Below, one piece after another: positions 45,469 through 53,962 of a DNA stretch of 64,000 bases; within the stretch, counting starts at the first letter, position 1; each line of letters begins with the position of its first letter. The translations under genes and the position numbers were made by a program. The notes beneath the pieces were generated by a model. That model did not search any database. It saw nothing but the letters and a program-made list of their open reading frames with translations, and was not told the DNA's origin. This stretch comes from JABDLO01 sp041749255 (GTDB taxonomy: Bacteria > Bacteroidota > Bacteroidia > Chitinophagales > Saprospiraceae): contig JBGTBR010000067.1 of NCBI GenBank assembly GCA_041749255.1, forward strand, positions 10,078 to 74,077, read 5' to 3'.

Positions 45469-47895
45469 ATGTGGAAAAACACTTTAAAAATTGCATACAG
45501 AAACCTTGTAAAACAAAGACTGTATTCAACCATTAATATACTGGGTCTTGCAATAGGTTTATGTGCAACTATATTGATACTCTTGTTTGTCAAGGATGAA
45601 TTAAGCTATGATAAATACCACGAAGATCACGATCGCATTTACCGCGTATCGAGAGAATGGTTGAATCAGGATGGAACTTCTAGTCTTCATCTTGGGCACA
45701 CAGCTCCTCCCTTTGCTCCCCTGTTAAAGTCCGATTTTGGTGAAATCATTGAAGAGTCTGTAAGGTTACTCAATACCGATGTTATAGCAAGATTTGATGA
45801 CAAGGTCTTTCCTGAAGAGAAATTTTTCTTTGCAGATCATGAAGTCTTTAAAGTCTTTTCGTGGAAAATGCTGCAGGGAGATCCTAATACGGTTCTCAAT
45901 AATCCGGATGGCTTAGTCATTACAGAATCAACTGCTAAAAAGTATTTTGGAGAAATGGATCCAATGGGAAAGCAGATGGAAATTCAAATTGGTACACAAA
46001 GGCAGGAGATGATGGTGCGGGGCATAATTGAAGATGTTCCACGTAATTCTCATTTTACTTTTGACATGTTGGCTTCATTTAAACCCGTAGAACTATTTTA
46101 TGGAGGCTATGAACCCATGATGCAGAATTTTGGAAATAATGCGTTTTCAACTTTTATTAAGTTGAAAAAGGAAGTTACTCCCACTCAACTTAGTGATCAA
46201 TTGCCTGCATTCATGGATCGACACCTCCCCGCAAATAGTCAGGGTATCCCTGCTTCAACCTCTACCAGACTTCATCTTTGGCCTCTCAAAGACATTCACC
46301 TGCACTCAAATCTCGCGTCAGAAATAGAACCCAACAGCAATATTGAGTATGTATATATATATTTTGCCATTGCTTTATTTATACTTTTTATAGCCTGCAT
46401 CAATTTTATGAATCTTTCTACAGCTAAATCGGCAAACCGGGCCATGGAAGTGGGGTTAAGAAAAGTGATGGGAGCCAATAAAGGGTTATTGATCAAACAA
46501 TTTATAGGTGAATCTATGATCATGGCTTGCTTGGCATTGGTATTGGCTGTTTTGTTTACCTATTTATTTCTGGAGCCTTTTTCTCAATTTACCGGAAAAG
46601 AATTTTCTCTAAACTTTGTAGAAAACCCTCAATTTGCCCTTTACGGTTTAGGTTTAGTTTTGCTGGTAGGCCTTATATCAGGTAGCTATCCCGCATTCTT
46701 CCTTTCAGGTTTTGAGCCTGTCAATGTGATGAAAGGCACATATAAAATTGGATCTATTCATGAAAAACTGAGATCTGTATTGGTTGTATTTCAGTTTGCT
46801 ATAGCCATTAGTCTGATCGCTTGTCTGATCATAGTGACCAATCAACTGGAATACATGAAAACCAAAGACCTTGGGTATCAAAAAGATCATGTGGTTATTT
46901 TACCGGCTCCTCCCGCACTTACCCAGACTTTCGAAATGAATTACAACAGACTGATCCGGCATCCCGGCATCACTGATCTGGCATTGGCCAGCAGGGTACC
47001 CTCTTCTAGACTCCTTGACTCACAAGGAGCCACAGCAGAGCTAAATGGAGAAATGATCCCCATAAACTTCAGAATAGCAGATGTCCATGTGAGCCATACA
47101 TTTCAAAATACTCTTGGAATAGAATTGGCTGCAGGGAGAGATTTTGACATTGAAAAAGCCAGTGATTCTTTAAGTTCTTTTATTTTAAACGAAAATGCTG
47201 TAAGGGCTATCGGTTGGAGCAGTGCTGAAGAAGCAATCCAAAAACAATTTAATTATGGCAACAGGCAAGGAGTCATCGTTGGAGTGTATGAAGACTTCCA
47301 TTTTGAATCGTTGCACCAGCCTATAGTGCCCATTGTATTTATGATTGCTCAAAACAGGTTCAATGAGGTGGCCATTCGTGTACATCCAGATCAATTTGAT
47401 GAAGCGATAGGATATTTGAATACTGAATGGTTAGCGATGAATCCGGGAACTCCCTTTCAATATTCAATGATCGAAGACAGGCTGCTTGCACAATATGAAA
47501 GCGATGAAAAAATTCAAATACTTTTTGGTACATTCTCCGGTCTGGCCATTTTCATTTCTATTCTGGGTTTATTGGGAATGGCTTCATTCACAACTCAACA
47601 AAGATTCAGAGAAATCGGGATAAGAAAGATTCTGGGTGCCAGTGTTCTAAGTATAATAACCCTTCTGGAAAAAGAATTTTTGAAATTGATCTTTTGGGGA
47701 TTACTTATTTCACTGCCCGTCGTTTGGTATGGAATGAGTGCCTGGCTTGACCAGTTTTCTTTTCACATTCCCATGTCTTTGATACCCATGTTAATAGCCG
47801 GAGTAACAGCCTTAATTATAGCTATGGTTACTATCAGTGTCCTTTCATGGAAAGCAGCTACCGTCAATCCTGTGGAAAGCATAAAAACGGAATAG
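45469..47895 (+). CDS. ABC transporter permease, fused double FtsX type
   Basis: 808 residues, about twice a single MacB-type permease. Each half has one helix, a large periplasmic domain (MacB-PCD-like) and a three-helix FtsX block: first half helices near 20-40, 283-303, 330-355 and 375-395; second half near 425-448, 680-702, 735-755 and 772-795. The repeated signatures GLRKVMGANKGLLIKQF and GIRKILGASVLSIITLL support an internal duplication. One such chain can replace a permease dimer, which fits the presence of two different ATPase genes beside it. Confidence 0.9.
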   Translation: MWKNTLKIAYRNLVKQRLYSTINILGLAIGLCATILILLFVKDELSYDKYHEDHDRIYRVSREWLNQDGTSSLHLGHTAPPFAPLLKSDFGEIIEESVRLLNTDVIARFDDKVFPEEKFFFADHEVFKVFSWKMLQGDPNTVLNNPDGLVITESTAKKYFGEMDPMGKQMEIQIGTQRQEMMVRGIIEDVPRNSHFTFDMLASFKPVELFYGGYEPMMQNFGNNAFSTFIKLKKEVTPTQLSDQLPAFMDRHLPANSQGIPASTSTRLHLWPLKDIHLHSNLASEIEPNSNIEYVYIYFAIALFILFIACINFMNLSTAKSANRAMEVGLRKVMGANKGLLIKQFIGESMIMACLALVLAVLFTYLFLEPFSQFTGKEFSLNFVENPQFALYGLGLVLLVGLISGSYPAFFLSGFEPVNVMKGTYKIGSIHEKLRSVLVVFQFAIAISLIACLIIVTNQLEYMKTKDLGYQKDHVVILPAPPALTQTFEMNYNRLIRHPGITDLALASRVPSSRLLDSQGATAELNGEMIPINFRIADVHVSHTFQNTLGIELAAGRDFDIEKASDSLSSFILNENAVRAIGWSSAEEAIQKQFNYGNRQGVIVGVYEDFHFESLHQPIVPIVFMIAQNRFNEVAIRVHPDQFDEAIGYLNTEWLAMNPGTPFQYSMIEDRLLAQYESDEKIQILFGTFSGLAIFISILGLLGMASFTTQQRFREIGIRKILGASVLSIITLLEKEFLKLIFWGLLISLPVVWYGMSAWLDQFSFHIPMSLIPMLIAGVTALIIAMVTISVLSWKAATVNPVESIKTE

Positions 47896-47932
47896 CATTC
47901 GAACATTTTAAAAATCACAGAATAAAGACCTT

Positions 47933-48631
47933 ATGGAAAATGCATTGATAAAATGGATCGAAATTGATAAATATGTAGACTTCAAATTTAGAAGACAATT
48001 TATCCTTCGAAGCATTAATCTTGAAATCAATGAGGGAGAATTTGTAACATTTATGGGTCTCAGTGGAGCTGGAAAATCTACCATATTGAATATAATGGGC
48101 ATGCTGGATCAGGCTTCAGCAGGAACGTACTTTGTAAACAATGTAAACGTTACCACACTCAACGAAAAGAATAGATTAAAGCTCAACAAGCAATATTTTG
48201 GCTATATATTTCAAGCCTACCACCTCATAGATGAACTAACTGTTTACGAAAACATAGAAACTCCTCTCCTCTATCGCAATGTCAGCTCATCCGAAAGAAA
48301 AAGTATGGTAGCCGAGTTACTTGACCGGTTTGGGATGGTTGCAAAAAAGGATCTTTTTCCGGAGCAATTATCTGGAGGACAGCAGCAATTGGTCGGCGTA
48401 GCCAGGGCAATTATAACCAAACCACAAATATTGTTGGCTGATGAACCGACGGGTAATTTGCATTCAAAACAAGCCAAAGAGATTATGGAAGTATTTAAGG
48501 AATTAAACGAAGAAGGTGCCACCATCATTCAGGTAACTCATTCAGAAGACAATGCCCGCTATGGAAACAGAATCATCGAACTGGTGGATGGTATGATAAA
48601 AAATGATAAAAAAACTACACATTATGCATAA
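47933..48631 (+). CDS. Second ABC ATP-binding protein with altered D-loop
   Basis: 232 residues, a paralogue of the upstream ATPase. Walker A GLSGAGKST (42-50), signature LSGGQ (146-150), Walker B ILLADE (166-171) and the H-loop VTHSED are intact. The D-loop, however, reads NLHSKQ, with His177 where the sister protein has Asp (NLDSAN), and the region after the signature is QQLVGVARAI instead of QQRVAIARAI. The two ATPases could therefore form an asymmetric pair with one weaker site (inference). It overlaps or abuts the TolC gene. Confidence 0.9.
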   Translation: MENALIKWIEIDKYVDFKFRRQFILRSINLEINEGEFVTFMGLSGAGKSTILNIMGMLDQASAGTYFVNNVNVTTLNEKNRLKLNKQYFGYIFQAYHLIDELTVYENIETPLLYRNVSSSERKSMVAELLDRFGMVAKKDLFPEQLSGGQQQLVGVARAIITKPQILLADEPTGNLHSKQAKEIMEVFKELNEEGATIIQVTHSEDNARYGNRIIELVDGMIKNDKKTTHYA

Positions 48632-49952
48632 AATGATATTGATCGTTGCTCTTTCTTTCGTATGCTTTTCTCTGATTGCACAAAACAGATTAGAACTCTC
48701 ATATAGAGAAGCGATCGAATTGGCACAAAATCAAAATGTAGAATTGCAAATAAGGAAAAATGAACAAAGGGTCAATCAAGCTGAGCATCAGGAAGCCAGG
48801 ATGCGGTTTTTGCCAAATGCTACTTTAAACACATCCGTCTTGAGACAGATAGGCCAACAATTCCAGGCTGTGGAAGACAGGATTGTTGTGACCAATATAG
48901 CCACAGATTTTGTTTCTGCCAGCTTAGGGCTAAACCTGGATTTATATAATGGGATGAGCCGAAAAAACACATACCATGCTACGAAACACCGATTACTGGC
49001 TCAAAGCGAAACCATTAAACAAACCAGGCTCAATATCATTCTAGAAGTTTCCAGGCAATATCTCCAGGTATTACTCGACAAAGAACTCACTCGTATTGCT
49101 GAAGAAAACATTGAAAATCAAAGAAAAATACTACAGCAGATAGAAAATTTTGTTCGTTCAGGCATTCGGGCACGTCCTGATCTCTTAAGCCAAAAGGCCG
49201 AATTGTCCAGACTGGAACTGGAATGGGTAAATGCCGAGATTCAAGTAGAAAATGACTTACAGTTGTTAGCAGGCACCTTGCAGATTGATCCCGGTTATAC
49301 TCTTGATATCAAAAAAATTGACGGAATAGAATTGAGTGCGTTTAACCACCAGGCACTTACTGTAGAGGAATTGTTTATAGAGGCTAAAAAGCATCGGCCG
49401 GATCTCAAATCACAAAGTGAAACACTCGAAGCAGCGAGATATGATGTAGCAGCTGCCAGGGGATTATATTTACCAAGGGTTACTGCTTTTTATAATTTTG
49501 GCACCTTTTTTACATCGTTGGATGAACGCAGTTTTAGTATGCAATTCACAAGCGTTTATCCCGTAAACACTTTTGGGATAAGGGTGAATGTCCCTATATA
49601 TTCAAATCATCAGAATAAAACCAATGTCATAAGATCGGAAGTAATCGCCAGAAATGAAGAGTTGAATAGCCTCGCTATGGAAAGACAACTCTATCAGGAA
49701 ATCCAATCCGCTTATCTCAATTACAAAAGTTCTCTTAAAAGAGAGGAGGTCAGTGCATACCAGCTTGAAGCTGCCCTGGAAAATGTGAAAGTACAGGAAG
49801 AGAGGTTCAGGTTAGGTCTAAACAGTATTGTAGAATTTGCTGAAGCCAACAGAATGCTGGTACAAGCCAGGTCTGACAGTGCTCAGGCTTTATACTCTCG
49901 GGTGTTTAGTGAATTGATTTTGCAATACACTCTGGGTGTGGTGCAATTTTAG
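48603..49952 (+). CDS. TolC-family outer-membrane efflux protein
   Basis: 449 residues with a signal peptide (the MILIVALSFVCFSLIAQ segment). It shows the TolC duplication: two blocks of long amphipathic helices, each starting with an AIELAQNQNVELQI- or ARYDVAAARGLYLPRV-type motif and separated by beta strands. As the outer-membrane tunnel it completes the adaptor/ABC/TolC exporter. ATGs at 48603, 48624 and 48633 are all usable; the first overlaps the ATPase gene by 29 bases and the last starts just after its stop. It ends the operon; the next gene is convergent. Confidence 0.9.
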   Translation: MIKKLHIMHKMILIVALSFVCFSLIAQNRLELSYREAIELAQNQNVELQIRKNEQRVNQAEHQEARMRFLPNATLNTSVLRQIGQQFQAVEDRIVVTNIATDFVSASLGLNLDLYNGMSRKNTYHATKHRLLAQSETIKQTRLNIILEVSRQYLQVLLDKELTRIAEENIENQRKILQQIENFVRSGIRARPDLLSQKAELSRLELEWVNAEIQVENDLQLLAGTLQIDPGYTLDIKKIDGIELSAFNHQALTVEELFIEAKKHRPDLKSQSETLEAARYDVAAARGLYLPRVTAFYNFGTFFTSLDERSFSMQFTSVYPVNTFGIRVNVPIYSNHQNKTNVIRSEVIARNEELNSLAMERQLYQEIQSAYLNYKSSLKREEVSAYQLEAALENVKVQEERFRLGLNSIVEFAEANRMLVQARSDSAQALYSRVFSELILQYTLGVVQF

Positions 49953-49982
49953 GATTTTATTTATGTATAGGTACAAAAACAC

Positions 49983-51179
49983 CTAGCCAGAAATCCTTTC
50001 GTATAATTTTAAAAGTTCTTTTTCAGCAGTGAACCAATTGTACTTTTCATTGACCGACTCATGACCATTTTTTCCAAAATGGCTAAGGTTGTTTAATTTT
50101 GCGAAATCACATATTTTTATTGCAAAGTCATCAGAGTCTTGTGAGGTAAAAACTTTTCCACATTTTGTATCTTCTACAATTCTTTTAAGCGGGTCACAAT
50201 TAGAAACAAGAACTGGTTTTGCCATATACATATAATGGAATAATTTATGTGGTATTGTATTATCTGTATGAGCTGTTTTAATATGGGGAACAAGACAAAT
50301 ATCAGCCATGTTGATATATGAGGGCAAGTATTTGGGGTTTTGCCAACCCTTAAATGAAATCACATCACTTACATTTAATTCTTTTGCTTTAATTTTCAAA
50401 TCATTTTCATTTGACCCACTCCCAACCAGTGATAAATGAAAATCTGGTACCATTTCTAAAATTTTAGGTATTGCGTCGATTACAGTTTCTAATCCACGAT
50501 GTTTATCAAATCCTCCTATATACAAAGCCATGAATTTATTTTCAAGCTTTTGTATGTGTTCAATAATTCCATTGTAAGACATAAACTGGATGATATTAAT
50601 ATAATTAGGAACCACAGTAATTTTTTCCTGTGGTAACCCGATAGCACAATATCTTGATCTGGCTTCTTCAATAACAGTAATAATATGATCCACCTGATCC
50701 AGCCATACTTTTTCGGTTTCGATCCATTTTGAAACAGAAATAATCCATTTTGCAGGGAAATTTTGCATAAATTTGTAATGTGAAAGCGCTTGTGGATAAT
50801 TCTCATGAAGGTCAGCCACTATTTGTATTTTAAATCCAAGCCTCTTACGGGCTTCAAGAGCGGCTCCTACTAAATATAGATCATGTACATGTAATAAATC
50901 AATTTTATATGTATGGACAAACTGGATTATTTTTCTTTTCCAATATGGAGTGTAAAGATCAATTAATGTATTACAAGAACCTCTCATCTTATTATTCTTC
51001 CATTTACTGAGCTTCATTCTGATAATGCTTGCTCCATGGAAAACTTCGAGTTCAGGTTTATTCCCATGGTTTATACATAATATATATACTTTGAATCCAG
51101 CATTTTGGAGACTCATTACTTCGTTTTCAACTCGCATGTCACCAGTAAACTCATTATCAAGGATCATCCCTATATTCAT
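49983..51179 (-). CDS. Glycosyltransferase, GT4 fold
   Basis: A 398-residue GT-B enzyme. The N-terminal acceptor half begins MNIGMILDNEFTGDMRVE and carries KIQIVADLHENYPQAL. The C-terminal donor half has ALYIGGFDKHRGLETVIDAI, LSLVGSGSNENDL and PHKLFHYMYMAKPVLVS, the nucleotide-sugar loop of GT4 enzymes. Sugar and acceptor are unknown. It is the last gene of a minus-strand glycan cluster (methyltransferase, YfhO, three glycosyltransferases). A gap of 153 bases separates it from the next upstream gene. Confidence 0.88.
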   Translation of the reverse strand: MNIGMILDNEFTGDMRVENEVMSLQNAGFKVYILCINHGNKPELEVFHGASIIRMKLSKWKNNKMRGSCNTLIDLYTPYWKRKIIQFVHTYKIDLLHVHDLYLVGAALEARKRLGFKIQIVADLHENYPQALSHYKFMQNFPAKWIISVSKWIETEKVWLDQVDHIITVIEEARSRYCAIGLPQEKITVVPNYINIIQFMSYNGIIEHIQKLENKFMALYIGGFDKHRGLETVIDAIPKILEMVPDFHLSLVGSGSNENDLKIKAKELNVSDVISFKGWQNPKYLPSYINMADICLVPHIKTAHTDNTIPHKLFHYMYMAKPVLVSNCDPLKRIVEDTKCGKVFTSQDSDDFAIKICDFAKLNNLSHFGKNGHESVNEKYNWFTAEKELLKLYERISG

Positions 51180-51332
51180 ATATTTTTCTTTTAGATATAT
51201 TTTCTTTTTAGTGGATTATAAAACCTCTTTTCTTAATAAAATATTTCGTATCACGACTATATGATTTAATTTCAAGGATAATAACTAAATTATAAATTGC
51301 GAATATAAAGTCATTGATGTATTTACCAGCAT

Positions 51333-52619
51333 TTAAATATTTTCCAATACTTCTACCAATTGTTTAGTAAGTTGCCTCCTGGAGTATTTTTCAATATTTT
51401 GAAAAGTAAATTTATTGTCTTTATTATTTTGACTCATCTCCAACAACCATTTTTTTAAAGCTGCTGCATCGCGACGTTCAAAAACAGTTCCAGAATTGGT
51501 TTCATTAAGGATTTTTGCTGCATCACCATTTTTTGGACCAAGACATAAAATAGGTCTCCTGGCAGCTAAATATTCAAATAGTTTCCCAGTAATAATTGTC
51601 CTTGGTTTTCCTGAATTAGGTATAATCAGTAAAAGTATGTCTGAGTTCTGCATTTTTTCTACGCAGTCAATATGAGGTATAGGTAAATGAAATGTGACCA
51701 AACTTTCCATTTCCTTCTGTTTTATATATGATTTAAATATAGGTGAAACATTCCCAAAAGATTCTAATGTTATAGCAGTATTAGAATTTTCGGTAAGTTC
51801 TTTTATTACATCAAATAGAACATATGGTTCGTAAGATTCTGCCATTGTACCGGTGTAAATTATTTTTAATGAATTTCCATTTTTACGTTCATGTATTATT
51901 TGTGAAAAGTCGTCTTCATCAAATCCATTGGTAATCACGCTTATATCCTTTCTTCCGCTCAGTTGTTCAAATTCATCTTTATGTGAATTCCCAACGGTAA
52001 TTACCCTATCCGCATTTCCGATTACTTTATTTTCAAGTATTTTGTCTAATTTTCGAACTCGGGAAATACGCAATAAGTCTTCATAATTAAAAATGCTTGT
52101 CCAGGGATCTCTTAAGTCTGCCACCCATTTTATACCTAATTCTCTCTTAAGCTTTAATCCTATCAATTGTGTAGAATGAGGTGGACTTGTAGTAATGATG
52201 ACCTCAATTTTATATTTTTCTATCAGTTCTATAGCCTTTGGATATGCAAACTTATTCCATCCGTTTCGAGGATCAGGTATAAAAAAATTACCTCGTATAA
52301 AGCGTTCAATTTTTGATCTAAATGAACTTTTTTCTACAAAAGATATGCCGCCTTGCGGTAGTTTTGACTTTCCAAATAATTTTACATATAGCTGTAAAAT
52401 CTCTTTTGATTTGGTTTTATATACTATAATATTATTATTTTTAACCTCCTGATCTAATGAATGATCTAGAACAGGATAAGATGCAAATTTTTCATCCACT
52501 GTCAATATTACGGGTTGCCATCCAAATTCAGTCAGATATTTTGCGAACTTAAGCCATCTCTGTACACCGGCACCTCCACTGGGAGGCCAATAATATGTAA
52601 TAATCAATACTTTTTTCAT
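51333..52619 (-). CDS. Glycosyltransferase, GT4-like
   Basis: 428 residues. The start MKKVLIITYYWPPSGGAGVQ is the typical glycine-rich first loop of bacterial surface-polysaccharide glycosyltransferases. The donor half contains KIIYTGTMAESYEP, LLLIIPNSGKPRTIITGKLFEYLAARRPILCLG and ALKKWLLEM, consistent with GT4-like enzymes. The start codon overlaps the stop of the upstream glycosyltransferase by 4 bases (ATGA). Donor and acceptor unknown. Confidence 0.85.
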   Translation of the reverse strand: MKKVLIITYYWPPSGGAGVQRWLKFAKYLTEFGWQPVILTVDEKFASYPVLDHSLDQEVKNNNIIVYKTKSKEILQLYVKLFGKSKLPQGGISFVEKSSFRSKIERFIRGNFFIPDPRNGWNKFAYPKAIELIEKYKIEVIITTSPPHSTQLIGLKLKRELGIKWVADLRDPWTSIFNYEDLLRISRVRKLDKILENKVIGNADRVITVGNSHKDEFEQLSGRKDISVITNGFDEDDFSQIIHERKNGNSLKIIYTGTMAESYEPYVLFDVIKELTENSNTAITLESFGNVSPIFKSYIKQKEMESLVTFHLPIPHIDCVEKMQNSDILLLIIPNSGKPRTIITGKLFEYLAARRPILCLGPKNGDAAKILNETNSGTVFERRDAAALKKWLLEMSQNNKDNKFTFQNIEKYSRRQLTKQLVEVLENI

Positions 52620-53920
52620 CGTCCATCTAATTGTTCAAGTATTCCTTTTACATAATTTTCCCAGGACAAATTTTCAGCTTTTTTAGCCACACTTTCTCTA
52701 TCTATCGGATGATCGATGAAGCGCAACATCGTTTCTGCCATAGAATCAATATCGTCTGCTTCAGCAAGATAGCCGTTCACACCATCTGTGATCGTATAGG
52801 GAAAATTACCCACTTTAGTGGCCAATACCGGAAGCTTGAAATTATACGCAATGGATTCAACACCAGAAGGTGTAGAGTAGGCGTAGAAAAGCATAAGAGC
52901 ATCGCTTACCTGAAAATACTTATGGACTTCCTCATTAGGAATAAATTCGATGTGCTGATATACATAGTCGTTCAGACCCAATTCCTCTACAAGTTGCAAT
53001 GGATTGTATTCGCTCTCATCTTCAATATTGCTCATGGTCATTTTTCGAGCCATCGAGAATAATACTTTTTTTAAGCGGGTACTCCAATTTCGCTTATCGA
53101 GCGTATCCCAAAATGCCTCACCAGCTATGAGTAAGGAAACGTCTTTTCGTTTTTGTACCACTTTTGAAAATGCCTTTATGGTTAAATGCAGTCCTTTATA
53201 TCTTCTGATAAATCCAAAAAACAAGAATACGTGTGTATTCAATCCCATGCTCTTTTTTATAGTGTCTTTGTCAAAATTTTTCTCCAAAGTAAACATGGTA
53301 TACACAGGATGAAATAATGAAATCACCTTTTTTGCTGTTGAATCAATTGTTTCATTATTGCCTTTCTCTGTAATAAAACGGGTATTGGGAAAAAATGATC
53401 GCAATTCGAACAAGGTAAAATCACTGTGGACAATATAGGCATGAGCATTTTTTATACCAACCGAAGTAAACCATTTATCGAGTTTGCTGCTTTCTTTTTG
53501 TACAATATTATGTAGGTCGAATATAACCTGAATGTTGGTATTCCTAATTAACCATTTTGTCAACCAACCAAGTGGTATGCCCTGCACAGTAATGGCCCAT
53601 TGTATAATGATGAAATCCGGCTTAAGTTCTTTGATAAGCCGATAAGCTCTCACCCAGGTTAGTGGATTGTTATAATTGATAACATAGTGTATAGGTATTT
53701 TCGAGTCGACAAGTGGTTTTTTTTTACTTCTTCTGTCGATAAAATCGCGGGGCACGATCGACGGGTACTGGTGTGTCCAAGATACGATGTGAACATCACA
53801 ATTTCCATACTCGCGTAAACCAAGAGCCAACGAAGAGGTATAATTTGCTATACCACCCTTAAAAATGGGGCCGGGACCAATGCATACAACTTTTTTTACA
53901 GCATGTTTCAAATTCCTCAA
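52616..53920 (-). CDS. Glycosyltransferase group 1
   Basis: 434 residues with the GT-B start VVCIGPGPIFKGGIANYTSS, an acceptor half containing FDLHNIVQKESS, and a donor half with FLFFGFIRRYKGLHLTIKAF, SLLIAGEAFW, LMLFYAYSTPSGVESIAY and KVGNFPYTITDGVNGYLA. The ExxxxxxE-like motif of GT4 is represented by the SGVESIAY region. It is the first of three consecutive glycosyltransferase genes on the minus strand, 42 bases downstream of YfhO. Confidence 0.87.
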   Translation of the reverse strand: MRNLKHAVKKVVCIGPGPIFKGGIANYTSSLALGLREYGNCDVHIVSWTHQYPSIVPRDFIDRRSKKKPLVDSKIPIHYVINYNNPLTWVRAYRLIKELKPDFIIIQWAITVQGIPLGWLTKWLIRNTNIQVIFDLHNIVQKESSKLDKWFTSVGIKNAHAYIVHSDFTLFELRSFFPNTRFITEKGNNETIDSTAKKVISLFHPVYTMFTLEKNFDKDTIKKSMGLNTHVFLFFGFIRRYKGLHLTIKAFSKVVQKRKDVSLLIAGEAFWDTLDKRNWSTRLKKVLFSMARKMTMSNIEDESEYNPLQLVEELGLNDYVYQHIEFIPNEEVHKYFQVSDALMLFYAYSTPSGVESIAYNFKLPVLATKVGNFPYTITDGVNGYLAEADDIDSMAETMLRFIDHPIDRESVAKKAENLSWENYVKGILEQLDGR

Positions 53921-53962
53921 TAGTCGAATGTAAAATACAAAAATGAAATCAATTCCATGGTT

